Below, one piece after another: positions 1 through 13,599 of a stretch of DNA of 64,000 nt. This stretch comes from Sinonovacula constricta (lineage: Eukaryota > Mollusca > Bivalvia > Cardiida > Solecurtidae). Under the pieces are notes generated by a model. That model was not told where the DNA came from, ran no database searches, and saw nothing but the letters and a program-made list of their open reading frames with translations. The DNA lies in NCBI GenBank assembly GCA_007844125.1, contig CM017561.1:19276170-19340169 (forward strand). The letters are read 5' to 3'. The first letter of the stretch is position 1. Each line of letters starts with the position of its first letter. The position numbers and the translations under genes were made by a program.

Positions 1-360
1 ATGTTCTTATGTTTGGTTCAAGTAATAAGCATATTTAATAGTTGTATCGCATTCTCGGGATTACAATATCATATTATACTGTAATTGATTAATTAATAAA
101 ATGGATTCTGTTCAAGGCGTTAATTGACCGGCACATAAAACGTGATGGTTTTGATTATTTCTGGTCACACCTTGTTACATGTGTTTGAATTCGACGAGAC
201 ATGTTACAGAAGGCGGTGTTGAATGAGTGTTTCGTTACAATGACGAATTTAAAATAAAGATCTGGTACGTGCACGTCTCATTTAATATTTATATCATAAT
301 ATGTTTGTTTTGTTTTTGTTTTTGAAATACAAATGCAGCAAACATTTATAATCATTATAA
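1..360. other. unique AT-rich DNA, nothing recognised
   Basis: No open frame of note, repeat or RNA-like fold was seen. Short T-rich runs occur near 301-330. Confidence 0.5.
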
Positions 361-545
361 CAACGTCCAGCTTTTTGGTGGAGGAAGACCCCAGACAAAT
401 GTCTGAGTCGAACCACCGGCGCACCGCAGGTCAGCTGGAAGACCTTCTCATATAAAGTCCTTCTCCCCGAACGGGACTCGAACCCATGCGATGAGAGGCT
501 AAACAGTCAGAGGCGTTAGAGATACTATGCGAACGCGGCTGCAGA
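361..545 (-). mobile_element. tRNA-derived SINE-like copy
   Basis: On the minus strand a Pol III B-box match, GGGTTCGAGTCCC, lies near 474-486. It is preceded by tRNA-like sequence (about 545-490) and followed by a body that ends in CTGGACGTTG near 361. The body shares several blocks, in the same order, with the copy at 5371-5505: GACCTGC, TGCGCCGG, GGGGTCT and AGCTGGACG. A tRNA-like head plus a shared body is the usual SINE layout. The A box is weak, so the head may be decayed, and no target-site duplication was identified. Animal SINE families with conserved central domains are known, but I do not assign this copy to a named one. Confidence 0.6.
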
Positions 546-2345
546 AATCATATTAAGGAGAGCGAGGGGTCATTGACCACACATGGTTTAAAAGGGACAG
601 ATACGCTCATAAATATATTTTATTTCAATTTGTTTTATCTACTCCGTTCCAGATACTCGTGCCGCTTGTTCCAACCGGCCACAACATTTCTTGCTCCAGC
701 CGGTCAGATAGCATATAGGTAACAGTGACCTTGACCTTTCTCTGGTAAGGTTGTCACAAACACAACATACGATTACCATTGATCCAGTAGTGTTTACAAA
801 CCATCAACAACGGTCTGCCCGTCTTCTCAGACACTCGCTACTTACTCGTATTAACATATTAAAGAGTTTCTTTCTATAACTTGATAACAAAAACAGAAGA
901 CACCAGTGTGGTTCTTTTTCATGCAAACTGACACAAGGCGATTTTAATCTTTGGAATACGTAGCTATCGTTATGTTTGTTTGTTCGTTCCTTTTGTCTGG
1001 AAATGGTGTTTACTTAGACAGATATATTCTTAGAACATAAAATATAATTTCTTGGCATTTTTAATAAATGATCAGCATCGTGAAAATAGCATTAACTGTT
1101 TAAATGTGGTTTGACTATTTTGAATATTGAGTATGTGTGACTATTCAAAGAAATTATGATTCTACCTATTCTTCAGTCAGTTCGATTTGTGTCATTAAAT
1201 TTATAATTCAATTTCAAATTTAAACAAAAAAGTTTCAACTATCGGATTCGAATATCCTAAATACGTTGCTGAATTCTGATATACATGTGTTTAATGTCTT
1301 CAAATGTAGATTTATGTTGTATCAGATACACTAGTAAAAGAAGTTTAAAACACGTCCTTTATTTAGTAAATAAAAGAAAGAACACGTGCAAAACGTGAAT
1401 AAGTCTATTATCTAGTTTTGACAAGTACACGCTGTCATCAGAGTAATGATGATACTGTTACAAGTACAAGTATCTTAGTGACCTAAATGTTCGGAGCTTG
1501 TTCACGATGATGCAGGGAAATACAAGGAAAGAAATAAAGGACACTTATAATACAATATTACAAAACCATGGTGGTTTAATTTTTTTCCATATATATTCTT
1601 TCTTCTAATTGGCATATTTGAGGACAAACGTAGGTACAGAAAGAGCATTGGACTAAACCCAACACGAAGGATGTATACAGTGTCTGTGAATATGTACCTT
1701 TGCAAAACAGTCGTTTGTCCAAGTTACTTTAATCCAGAATGACCTACAGATACTACAAGTCGCCGATACTAGATCTGGTAGTAGTGCTTTAGGTACATCT
1801 AGTTTCAAGGACGAATTTTTTTTTAAATGTGTTCTCATTCAAGGTCACTCTTTATGCCGACGGTTACAGACGGTAGTGTAATGGCCACCCGAAAGATAAA
1901 AACAGACATTTTCAATACCATTACTAGTGTAGTGTGAAGTATTTGCTAGTGTTTGGTCGCCCAACTACGACAAGTTTCTGTTAACAGTGCACAGAAAATA
2001 AAGCGAATAGGCACTAATTTAAACAATGTAAACTGCAACATATGTATCTATGTATCTAGTTGTAAACACACTAATCGTTTTTAATGGATGCAACAGGATA
2101 TGGTTTAATGTATTCCGTCTTAATACTTTCCGGCGTAAAATCGAAACCGTTACGTCATATTTGCCATAAACTGTGTTTTATACGAAACACAGATGTGTTT
2201 ATTTGTCTTGGTCTTTGTCCCTTTTATTTTCAGCAAACTTAGCAAATATTATTTCACTGGAAACATAACAATACAATGAAAGTTTATTAGCCATTTCTCT
2301 TAGGGGTCAGAAAAGTGGAATTACATCTATTACAATGAAGTAAGA
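546..2345. other. unique AT-rich DNA, nothing recognised
   Basis: All open frames are short, stop-rich and unlike any protein I recognise. No repeat family member was identified in this stretch. Confidence 0.5.
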
Positions 2346-2420
2346 GAGTTTCAGCGGTGCAATCAATATAGTTGTGGACTACCATGCACAATGTGCCGGG
2401 TTCGATTTCCACACAAAAAA
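2346..2420 (+). other. weak tRNA-like segment, possible old SINE head
   Basis: A B-box-like GGGTTCGATTTCC occurs at about 2399-2411. It is preceded by about 55 bases without a convincing A box. No cloverleaf could be drawn and no body repeat follows. It may be a decayed tRNA-derived element or chance. Confidence 0.25.
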
Positions 2421-5370
2421 CAAGCATTGATATTTTCTTTCTATGTTTCTTTTTTCTTCATTGGCTCCTATGCTTGCTATCATTATTTTAAACCACGCGC
2501 TATTATACATTTATATTTGGTCTTTCCGAAGGTATGGTTTTACATACAATAAGGTCAGTCGGCCAAACGGTATGGTTTTCTTTTAATCTTGAATACACCT
2601 TTGAAGACAAAAGAAAAGGTCATTAACTCCGAACTAATGTTATCCACGTGATTCCAGCATCCGCCTGTTCAAAAAACGTTATACAGACCTTCGTTCAATT
2701 ATACATAAATACAAGTTTGTTGCATTGTTTGCATATACAATTAAAATCGACCAAGCGACAATCCGCAGATGTTATGACGTCTAACGACCATGTCCCACGT
2801 GTTAACATCCGACCATAAACGACTTTTTTCTATTATTTATTCAACAAACATTTGCATTGAAGCCGAATACAAAATCAGCGTTGTTGTTCAATTATTGAAA
2901 AAAGAAAAAAGAATAAGAAAGGCAGAATTTTACTGATGAATAATTGTAAACGATCATAAAGCTTCACGGAATATCAATGAAGCGGCTGAACAATCTTTTA
3001 CTTATGAATACATTGACTTGATAAACGATGATATTCAAGCTATTAAGTGGGGTAATTCCATGCAAACTGGGTATAATGATAAACATTAGGACAAAAACAA
3101 ATCAGTTCACGTTAGATTTTAAATAAGCAAAGCCGAATTATTTAATTTGTGACTTTAAGAGAGTTCATTTCTATTTTCTCCATCTGTAAGCTTAAATGCT
3201 TCTCTACTTTGTTTGTTAGTTCAGTTTCAAAATATTGAAGAATTTATCGTGTTCCAACATCAATCCTAACCTTACTTTGATCCAAAGTCAATCATGCAAA
3301 TAAAATTGAATAAGATCTATTCAAATTCACATATTTGTAGAATAAATGAAATCACATTATATTTAATTTTACTAAATCTTTATTGGTACCACAGATTATA
3401 AAAAATAAAAAAATAAAAGTAGAAGCGGAATTCAATCTTGGGTGATAAGTGGCTAATAAAAACCACCATAGAGACATTACCGCACTGAAAACATTTGTTT
3501 TTGCGAAATTGAGTTTTCATATCATAATGTGTCTCGGGCTTTGTACATACATATTTTGTTTATTTGGCATTAATTTACATTGTTGTTAACTAACCTACAA
3601 TATTTCGAGCGAAGCCTCTAGATGTGAAATAATGTTGTCGTATGCGTCGAGATTTTAACGTCGTGACGCTGGAATTTGGACGTTTAATGCAAACGTAACT
3701 ACCTCGTTGACGATATGACTTTTAAAATTTATTACACATGCCAGGGAAGGTGTTTGGGATACGAACATAGGTTCGTCAACAAAACAACATCCATTAAACT
3801 GTCCAAATGTCGATAACAATTTACCCTGTGAAACTATGACACATTCGCTTAATAAAAGTATGAACTTGAGTCACCTTGTTTATTCTCATGTGATTGAGAC
3901 ATAGAATTTCTTATGTATCACTTGGTAGTTGGTACTGTCGCATTTGTTATTTTTGTCTCAGATTAAAGTTGAAATCCATGTCATAAATTAGGTTGTCTGC
4001 TATCGCGTCCATTCTTCGGAACCCGCCTGAACTTACCGGTTTTGTGATGGGGGGATGGGGGTGGGAGGACGCACGAGAGAATGACCTTAGGTTCGAACGT
4101 GTTGAAGAATTGATGAAGGCGTCTACTTAAGTATATGCAAATTATGTTTGCACTTATCAAATAGTTACAACAGAAATCCAGTTTAAGCCACAAAGCGCTG
4201 TGACGTAGGTTGTGGTATAGCAAGGTAAATAATAATGCTCGATAACAAACAACAAACATGTTTTCCCAAATTTAGATAAAACAATGACTTTGGTCAACAG
4301 CTACCCAATATAATTCGAATCGTTGACAAATGCATTCATTTGGCCAGCTGCGAAAACGATGTCATTTATTAGAAGGAAAATAAAAATCTCATATTTATCA
4401 AAACACAATACGCCGCAATTACGATAAGGCAACGATAATAAATATAATCTCATATTTTATCAAATAAAATGAAAAAAATGGGTGCCATGTTTTAATTACA
4501 ACGACATAATTGTGAAGCTATGTATATGGTAATTGTACGACAATAATATTTTGCACGCATTTCAAAGGTCGGATTTATCTCACGTCTAGTTCACTTGTAT
4601 GTCAGTCGTAATGTCCTGACATACCTATATACCTCGGCTAGGCCTTATAATGATGCACTTAATATGTTTATAACACGAACTGAAATATAATATTTTGGCT
4701 AACAGCTTTTTTCAAATGTAATTAGATATTTCCAGAGCCAAAGAACAAGACATTAAGACCTAGATCAGTCGGCTCCTGTTGTGAACTAGCGAATCTCTGG
4801 TTAGTTTATGCATCAGTCTGATCAACACGTGCTTAGAAGTTTTAGAGTTAATATGCTGGTTAAATTGTTGACAATTTATCAAACAAAATGGCTTATTACT
4901 TCAATCTTACCGGATGTAACTTCTCACTTGACTAAGTGACCAAAAGAGCGAAACAGATAACTGGTTTACAAAGTAGATGGAGTTTAGATAAAATCGTACA
5001 ACGATCACTGTGTGATCTTAAACCATGACATTGATGATGTACAAATTCAACGCCATGAAATACAGTCATTATACTAGGTGATGATACTATATTTTGATGG
5101 TCTGATAACCATAAGCAATTACAGACAAGACGCTAGATTTAATGGTCCCATATAAATTCCGCTTGTATGTTTAGCAAAATTTAAGCATTGACTAACGATA
5201 GTTTTTGAAGTTCTATGCAAAGGCGACTAATATGACTTCAACTGAATTGCTATAAAGATTTACTTGTAGTTCAAAAGAGCAAAATGGCCGGAACGTCAAA
5301 CAAAGGTGTTCATCGAGAAGGGTGTAGTGATTGTGTTTGAGTTGTCAATACATTCCACTGGGCATTCTGG
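2421..5370. other. unique AT-rich DNA with one G-rich patch
   Basis: No gene was recognised. At 4049-4068 the plus strand carries runs of 6, 5, 3 and 2 G separated by one or two bases, a possible G-quadruplex. The two matches to AATCTCATATTT near 4384 and 4445 are too short to call a repeat. Confidence 0.45.
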
Positions 5371-5505
5371 CGACGTCCAGCTAGTGCTAGTGGTGTAGAC
5401 CCCATATTGTATGGGTAGAACTTCCGGCGCATAGCAGGTTTGCAGGTCGCCGCGACCAGGAATTGAACACCAGCTGTGAGAAGAGTTCAAATGACTGCCC
5501 AAACA
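5371..5505 (-). mobile_element. second SINE-like copy, related to 361-545
   Basis: The minus strand shares an ordered set of blocks with the copy at 361-545, including GACCTGC, TGCGCCGGAAGTTC, GGGGTCT and the terminal AGCTGGACG near 5374-5382. A degenerate B box (GTGTTCAATTCCTGG) lies near 5455-5470. The orientation matches the first copy. Divergence is clearly visible, which suggests an old insertion. The boundaries are approximate. Confidence 0.55.
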
Positions 5506-7690
5506 CTTCTAATATGTTAAAGTTTAGGATTGAAAGCTGCATTAGCTCCTGGTCCAGCTGGAGAGAACAGTCTGTTCCAATCCCACGCCGCGTCAGGCTC
5601 ACCTACATGTATGTTAGACTAAAGTCATAGGACTCGACTAGCTAGTCTAATTGCTAAATGTTGAGGACAATAACAGTAACATGACTTGTAAACGTGCTGC
5701 CATGACAGTATGATAAGCCGAGGTATCGTGCCATGGCATGCTATCACAGCAAAGGCAATATCTGCTTTGAATGAACACGTACTCCGAATGTGTTGAAACA
5801 TGTTTGTGTCAAGAAATGGAATGTAAACCAAACAAAGACATGAAACATACTTCCTAAGGGTTTATTACGCAGATGCCATTTAACGTGATTTAACAACGTG
5901 CTTGGCTAATTATAAATTGCGTGCTATACTTACAATTTAATGAACAAACACGGTACTTTTATTTCAAGTAAGAGTCACGTTTTGCTTTATAAATAATTAT
6001 GATTATTAATTATAATTTAGTATTCAGGGAATCACCGCCAGGAAGCAGTTAAAACAGGTTAATATCGGTGTGTAGCAAGGTTACATAATACAGTCATCGA
6101 AATAAAGGTCATTTGGAAATAACGTATTTATTTTTCAGTTAAAATAGTATTATATTTTTATTATTTAATAAATGATCAAGGCAAGGTTATCCAATTTACC
6201 CTTATCTAGTTCCATGTTTTATTTCACCAGAGTAGAGATTTTATTACAAAATGGAAGTTCACATAGTTCCATTCACGATCTATCTGAAGTAAGGATGGTT
6301 TTAATGCAGGAAACCTGAGAGGAAAAATGAATTGACATAATTAAAATGTTGAAAATTAAGTTTACATACAACTTGTATCTATACGTTTCCATTACATAAT
6401 TACTTAAATATAAATGTAAATACGTATGTAGTTCTTTAGAATGATATACAATGTTCACTTTATTTTAAAGATAAAAGTCTTGTTATTTCTGGGTCATCAG
6501 ACTTATATAATATTACGTTCAAATTAGGTCATTATATTATGGTCTAATCCAGTTTAGTCCAGCAAACACGTGTTTAAAGGTTGATGCCAGACTGAAACTA
6601 CACATCTTTAACAAACAGATGCCAAACACACCTTAGACCGTATCACTTACTTGCCCTAAACATCAACAGAAAATAATATATAATCTAACATAATCATATA
6701 GCAAAAACGTTCGAATAAAAAATAATAGTAGTATTGCTCCCGTGTACTTGTTAACGATAGCACTTTTCCAGTTAAAGCGTTCGGTTTTGTATTCCATGTC
6801 CCTTTATACTTTTATTCTATTATTTCTTACTGTTTTGTCGTTTTTGTTTTGTTTGTATGGCAACAAACTGATTGTTTACGCCATTTAACTGTGGATTTGA
6901 ACATTACAAGTCGTTTCAAGACTTTTCAGCTCGATGTCACGAATAATCCCACAAGGTTTGATATACTGCCAGGTGTTCATGACATGATACCCTATATAAG
7001 GCAGAACTATGTCTGCTTTAAAGGAATACATCGTCAGATAACTGAAAGATTTCTAGGTAGGTCCAGGCAAAATACATATTGCATAAGTAAAGAAAGAAAT
7101 ACTTACTTATACGAATTTTGTTTGAAAAGTATGGGCTGTTTGGGTTTACTGGTCCGTTTGTGTGATTTTTAATTACATAGATATTGCCAGAAAGTCTGTC
7201 AATTGTGCACTCAAACATGAAACAAACTAAAGCGTAAAGCTATTTATTACCCAATAAAAAGTGACCCAGAAAAGCAACATCAAAGTGTTTCGGGTTGTCT
7301 CAAACGACACATCTGTTTTCATTGCAGACAGAAACACAGATGTAGGTAGAGTTTAATATTTCTGAAGTTTACAAAAGTGACACACAAAAAAATGAAAATA
7401 TAACATAGCTCAACAAGGTAAGAATATTTGCATATTAATGTTAGTCAGAACACACCTCGTTATTTCAACGCACTTTTTATGTTGTTTGAATCGTTAGTTT
7501 CATATAGGATATGATAAAACATAGAGATTATTCCCCCAAACAACTTTGTACTTTGTTTTACGTCTAACAATATAAAAATCATTCGGAAGCTCTACTCGTA
7601 CATCATAGGTCATTGTAGAAGATGTATGTAATAAAAAACAACATATCATGCTTTTGTTTCATTTGTGTTGCTTCTTGTTGTTCAAGTTAT
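5506..7690. other. unique AT-rich DNA, nothing recognised
   Basis: Includes a 107-codon open frame at 6849-7172 on the plus strand. It has no recognisable domain, and an unrelated open frame overlaps it on the other strand, so it reads as chance. Confidence 0.45.
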
Positions 7691-7785
7691 TCAACATATA
7701 TTATATTATATTATATTATATTTTGCATTGTATGGCATTATATTGTATTATAATGTATTGTATTGTATTGCATTCCATTGCATCC
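7691..7785 (+). repeat. (TATAT)n and (TATTG)n pentanucleotide microsatellite
   Basis: Consecutive TATAT pentamers grade into TATTG and CATTG pentamers, ending near GCATCC. The gradual change of the pentamer along the tract suggests slippage with point mutation. Confidence 0.85.
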
Positions 7786-8179
7786 TGCCATAACATTAAA
7801 CGTGTATATATTTCTGAGTTACTAAACAATAACATTCGTAGATGTAGAAAAAATAACGATATAATACGACTCTCATAAGTATCAAATTGTAATTATGAAA
7901 TATCATTTATGTTCTTGCACTATAAATACTGAGCTTAAGGTGGACATAATTCATACATTGTTTGGATTTATTTCAGGTTGACATATTATTTACAGCCCAG
8001 TAGATCAAAACTTCTGTCAGTTGTGTGTATGTAAGGTGCAAATACTAAGAAAACACCCATGCGGTCGGATTACGTTACAATTACGCGTTGACGTCTTTCA
8101 ACTTCCGTCAAGTAAAGCGTTTCACCCTTTTGTTTCTCATTATCATGCTATATTCGTTGCTGATAGATCCTAATCAAAC

Positions 8180-8640
8180 GGCTTCTAGTGGCAGTTGGGT
8201 GTTCTGGACGTTGTCGGCTTCCAAAGGGAGTAAGGTGATCTGTACGCTGTTTCCAGTGTGAGTTGGTGCGATCTGGACGCTATTGGCTTCCAGTGGGAGT
8301 TGGTGTGATCTGGACGCTGTCGGCTTCCAGTGGGAGTTGGGTGATCTGGTCGCTGTTTCCATTGGGAGTTGGGTGATCTGTACGCTGTTTCCAGTGTGAG
8401 TTGGTGCGATCTGGACGCTGTTGGCTTCCAGTGGGAGTTGGTGCGATCTGGACGCTCCCGGCTTCCAGTGGGAGTTGGTGCGATCTGGACGCTGTCAGCT
8501 TCCAGTGGGAATATGCGGATCCGGTCGCTGTTTCTAGTGGTAGACGGGCGATCTGGACGCTGTCGGCTTCCAGTGGGAGTAGGGCGACCTGGACGCTGTT
8601 TCCAGTGGTGATCTGGAGTTGTGTGATATAAACGCTCTTA
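8180..8640 (+). repeat. minisatellite alternating ~37-bp and ~32-bp units
   Basis: About 12 copies begin with GATCTGGACGCTG. Measured spacings of that anchor are 33, 37, 36, 32, 33, 37, 37, 36, 32 and 36 bp. Long units contain TTGGCTTCCAGTGGGAG or TCGGCTTCC. Short units go straight from GCTG to TTTCCAGTG and lack about 5 bp. Open frames of 60 to 80 codons on both strands here are by-products of the repeat. Confidence 0.9.
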
Positions 8641-11600
8641 GCCCAAATCTGATCTATTCTTGGAATGCATGATAAGAGTTAGAAACATTATTTTAGATAT
8701 TAGATTAAGATAGATTGTTTGAATATATTCCTTTGTCAAGTCTGCTGTTTCAGAGCTAATATTTTATTTCTCGATAAAGAACTTGTTTCATGTAGGACGT
8801 TACACCTAAAATCATACTTACACACATTCAACAGAGTAAAAATCATGATGTTATATTATACACATCGAGCCTCGTCTATTGAAGCTACAGTAACTGTCTG
8901 GGCTATGATGAATTCTAAATAAACATAACACTACTTTTACCATATAAAATAAATTCAAGTCGATTTTAGACTAACATCATACAGTATTTGTATGTTTCAT
9001 CATTTATGAGGCCTATTTAAGGCATTTTATAAAAAAAACACACAATAACTTCTGTAAGTGACTTAAAGTGTCAAGTGCAATGGACCTGTATTGTCCTGAA
9101 TCTTTTGTACAGCAAGAACAAAGAATTTAACTTAATCCGAGCTATGATTCAGATACAAGTTTACATCTCATTTTTAAAATAAATTTGACATTGTCTGTTT
9201 GGGTTCTATATTTTCCGCTTTGTTTATATTTTATGGTCTCATATTTATTTATTTATTTAATAACTGTCTATTTATTCATGTATCAGCTATGTAATGTCAT
9301 ATCTTTTCACTTTCCCTTTCCGACCTATATTTTCAATCGTTTTAGTTCATAAGATTCTATATATTCTTATAATTCCCCATATTATAACAACAAACACATA
9401 ACACATCTTTAATCTCTAGTTTCGTTGTCTTGCTCTTTATTCTTCACTTAGTAGATTGTTAAATCTCTGTAGTAGACAAACCATGTATATAGGGATGTAT
9501 ACTTTGTGTTTGATTGCTTGTTTGTAAATATATCGTGCTCATCAAAAAAATGGTAGAATAAAACATATTTATCATCTACGTGGCAGAACATTTGTTCACT
9601 TAAGTGAAATCAGTAAAGTTAAAGGTATTTCATTTATTTGTATTAACACTGTTTTGTTTGTTATTAAGAGTTGTGTTACAAGAAATGTTGCGACAAATGA
9701 ACCGTAATCGGAAGAATCATAAACAACAATGATCAAGTTCTAGTATTTAAACAATACACCCAAACACTACACAATTTGTACTTTATCCCAAACTTATCTG
9801 AGTCTAAAGTCTGACATAGTTCCGCAACACTCTTCACCCGTCTGAGCAAATAAGAGCCACTTTGCATTCCTTGATTATCTCACGCAAAGTTTTTTTATCT
9901 GATAATATCGTTGTGAAGTAGCCATTTGGGCAAACAGCGTTTCTTGCCCAGCCAGCCAACAGACCGTCCATTCCCACCGTCCATTCCCACCGTCCTACCT
10001 ATTGCTCTTTCTTCATTTTAGTGTTTGCCCATTTCTCTTAACTCATCTAAGTCTTCACATGAATGCGATACTTCGCAGCTTTGCAAATGCGTTCTAAATC
10101 GCCAGTATTCAATACCTAATAAAGGTAATTTATTTATTTCGATGCGTCTCATTTCAAATAAATAAATGAGTCAGACGCGGATGATGTTGATTATTTAATG
10201 GGTGGTACTGTTTGAGATCAAAGGGCAAGTCCTCGATGACGAGTAGCCAGTATCTTGTGAATTTAGCTGAAATATCGCACAAGTCCAATAATCTCTCCCA
10301 CTTGACCTTTACTGTGTGAAACAACAGCCTTTGTCATGTTTCAGCAACACGAAGTACTACAATACAACACTCGTAACAACAAAAGATATCATTTTCAGTA
10401 AATTAACTCGCGACCCTTTTCTATGAAAATGAAGACACTCTCACTTTGGATTTGTGAATTCAATTGTCTTCCGGGTAGGGGTGAAGTGTATATTTCTTGG
10501 TATGCTGAAAATAACATTTTCTTAAATAATTTAAAAATAAACTTTTTGTATTAACATCACATACATCATCAAATATTTATATATAGTTGCTGTTTTCAAA
10601 TGGACCGCTATTAAAATAGTGATTGAGCAACTCATTTCCAACAAAACGAATCTTTAGTTTGAAAAACGAGAACATAATTAAATATCAACATTTGTTAGTT
10701 ATGTGTATCGTCCCCTACAGTAAATATAAATAACGCATACAACCAATAGTGACGATGTTAATAGACATGCTGTTGGTGATCATTAGGGTGATTTGGGTGA
10801 TGAGATTAAAGTGTGTTGTATCATGCTGGTTGTCCATAAGAACATTTTGTTTACGACGGATACCAATGTTAAAAAGGAGAAACATATAAAGGTCACACAC
10901 ATCTCCCTTTTTCTTCGGATCAAAACGTATAGAAAGAATGTGCGAACTGTAAAGACTATGATTGAACTGGTGTTTATTAAACATGTATCAGCATTTTCAA
11001 CAGCCGCATAGTTGCAGAGGCAAATGACCTCTTCAGGAGCCCCGCGTGTGTAACCTGATGCATTTTTAAGAGCTACACTAGTCAACACGTGGAACAGGTT
11101 CGATCACACCCCTACCCATTCCGCCGCTTTAATATCACAATGAAAAATGGGGAGGGGTATATCTAGAGGAGAACAATGCTCCGAAGTGAAAGATAATGAC
11201 GGAATGTGGTAACACATGTCCTGCATTGATAAACAAAGTCAGGATTGTCAATGAAAATACATAAATGGGATAGGGATTGTATGCTTTCTTTTCAACGAAA
11301 GCTTACGTTCGTACATCTTTTATGCTCTGGTTGCGGGATTTTGTTTTCAATTTGTCCTTGGCGACCTTGTGTGCATCACAGATGGTCGTTGCATAAACAA
11401 GATAGTGCAAGAAAGTGATTGACTTGCAAGTATTTTCACAGAAGTCACGTGTTTAACATGAGGAAGAGTACAGCTCACTAAAATTGAAAGCAATAAATAC
11501 ATGACCTGATGTGTATGGACATCGCGATTTATTCATCTGCATTAAAAGGTTGTCGAATAAAGCATGGCCTGATCATTAGATATTTAAATAGCGTTTACCG

Positions 11601-12795
11601 ATAATCATGTTTTGGGGCATGGATTTTAAACAGGATTAAATGCGCATATCGTTCGTTGACTTGTGTGTATTGTACAAGTCACACGTGTATATGTGTATTT
11701 GTATGTTTATTTTAAATGACATTTACAAGGTTATAACGATTGAAACATATCGATCAAAGCACTGGTGCTATTTTAAGTAATTTCCATAATTATAGAAATT
11801 AATCAGTCCTTGGTTTTGATAATCGTTGTAAAAACACGAAAATAAGGATTAGCGACATGTTTACCTCGATAAAAGGTGTTTTAGATGGCCATAAGTACAT
11901 GCATAAACCCTGAGATGAAAGAAAAACATAAATCTCAGTTTGGTATACAAAAGGAAATCCTTTGGGAGTGAAAACCACATGTTCGTGTTTTTTAAACTGC
12001 CAAACCAATCTCTAATGTTAACGGAAAGGTCGCAATGTGCGATGGTCTGTTAATGTAAACATAAAAACAAGCTGAGGTCTTGATATGGGTTTGTGTGGTT
12101 TTTCCTGTCATAGAAACTAATGAGAATTTAAGAAAATTGATTACAGCTAATATGTCAGTGGTTCTGTGGTTCAATCCTGTTCTAGAAATGAACTCTTTCC
12201 ACGGACCAACGCGAGCAAAAAGGACGAAATTTCTTTAATACATTGTTAATTACTAAGAATCGTTTAACTGTGTATTAACAAATCGTTTTACTAATTCAGT
12301 TTTAATTTCTCAAGCATACTTTTAAAAGAAATGCGTATTAGTTATTATCAGTTATTCGGAGTGAATATTCCCAAATAAACCGCTAAACTCTGCGAAATCT
12401 CTGGATTTTAAATACATGTAAATCGGCCGAGATTGTAAGAAAAGTATTTTTCCTATGTGAAGGTGATTCCTTAACTGTTATCCTGATATTTGCCTATTTA
12501 TAAGGCTTAGGCCTTCAACCATTCCTGCTGGAGCTGTCTGATCAGAATCTACACTTTTTGCTGCTCAGCCTCTCTTTAATACATATATCAGCTTGACATG
12601 TAACATATATATTATTAAGGCAAAGAAAAAAACTAACATTAGTTTTGTACAAAATGTAGCGAGCCAAGGGTTAAACATTGTTAGAATTTAGAAATTTATA
12701 AAAGAAAAACATAATGAAATAACAGGCCGTGTATTTGTTATGTAGAGTACTGACAAGGCAACGTTTACTAATAACTACAGTTAAATGTAAAAATG
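8641..12795. other. unique AT-rich DNA with minor repeats
   Basis: No gene was recognised. Small features are an (ATTT)n run at 9243-9262 and a CCGTCCATTCCCA duplication at about 9965-9990. A GGTTCGATCAC match near 11098-11108 resembles a Pol III B box but has no supporting A box. Overlapping open frames at 10715-11088 look like chance. Confidence 0.45.
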
Positions 12796-12925
12796 TAACG
12801 ATAGCCGATAGAACAATGCTATTGTGAGTTGATATCAAATACCAAACAAGTTCAGTTTATATAACGATAGCCGATAGAACAATGCTATTGTGAGTTGATA
12901 TCAAATACCAAACAAGTTCAGTTTG
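12796..12925 (+). repeat. two-copy tandem duplication, 66-bp period
   Basis: The block starting TAACGATAGCCGATAGAAC at 12796 repeats from 12862, with about 63 identical bases up to CAAGTTCAGTTT. The near identity indicates a recent duplication. Confidence 0.95.
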
Positions 12926-13556
12926 TAAATATTTTGCCAAGAATTTCAAGTGATAGACGCAGTGTCGCGTGTTGGTATTTCATACAACAAAACAAAGTCT
13001 GTTAACCATTGCAGCACTAAGAATATTGTTTAAATTCTTATCTTGGAATTTCACACGAAACGTGTCTTCAGCCTCCATGATAAAATCTGCCCTTGAGGAA
13101 CGAAACGTCATGACATTTTTAATATATTTTTCTGACACATCATTTGACTCTTGTGTTTCTCTCAGTACAAAATTGACTCGGAAAATATGCAGTCGATAAA
13201 CTGACACATTTTTCCTTCTAAATAATACTTTCATTAAAATCTCAGTCACGAGTTACTAGGATCATGAAACCAACATGATAGAAATATGTGTCCTTTTGGA
13301 AAATGCGACAAGAATTTAAAAACAAAAAAATCAATCCTATTAATCGACTAATTTTAAGCCCGCTATATCCGTCATCTGTCGCTTTACTTCAAGTAGATTA
13401 CCGACGTAAAGCGGGTATGTGAAATTGCTTAGTCATTTCTGTAATCAATAACGTTTGAGACAAAGAAAAACCACAAAACTTGATTTAAAGCTGTAGAGGT
13501 TATATAAAAGAAACACAAGAATGTAAACGGTCAAAACAACACAACAAAGAGCCCCG
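12926..13556. other. unique AT-rich DNA
   Basis: Two opposite open frames of 76 and 89 codons overlap at 12969-13249. Neither shows a motif. An 8-bp stem CGCTTTAC/GTAAAGCG lies near 13380-13415. Confidence 0.4.
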
Positions 13557-13591
13557 CCCCCCCCCCCCCCCCCCCCCCCCACACACACACA
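13557..13591 (+). repeat. poly-C tract followed by (CA)n
   Basis: About 24 consecutive C are followed by (CA)5-6. The opposite strand is a long G run and could be hard to sequence accurately. Confidence 0.95.
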
Positions 13592-13599
13592 CTCCACTC

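Noticed and set aside
6849..7172. 107-codon plus-strand frame as a gene
   Set aside because: No domain, overlapped by an unrelated minus frame, and no regulatory or splice context.
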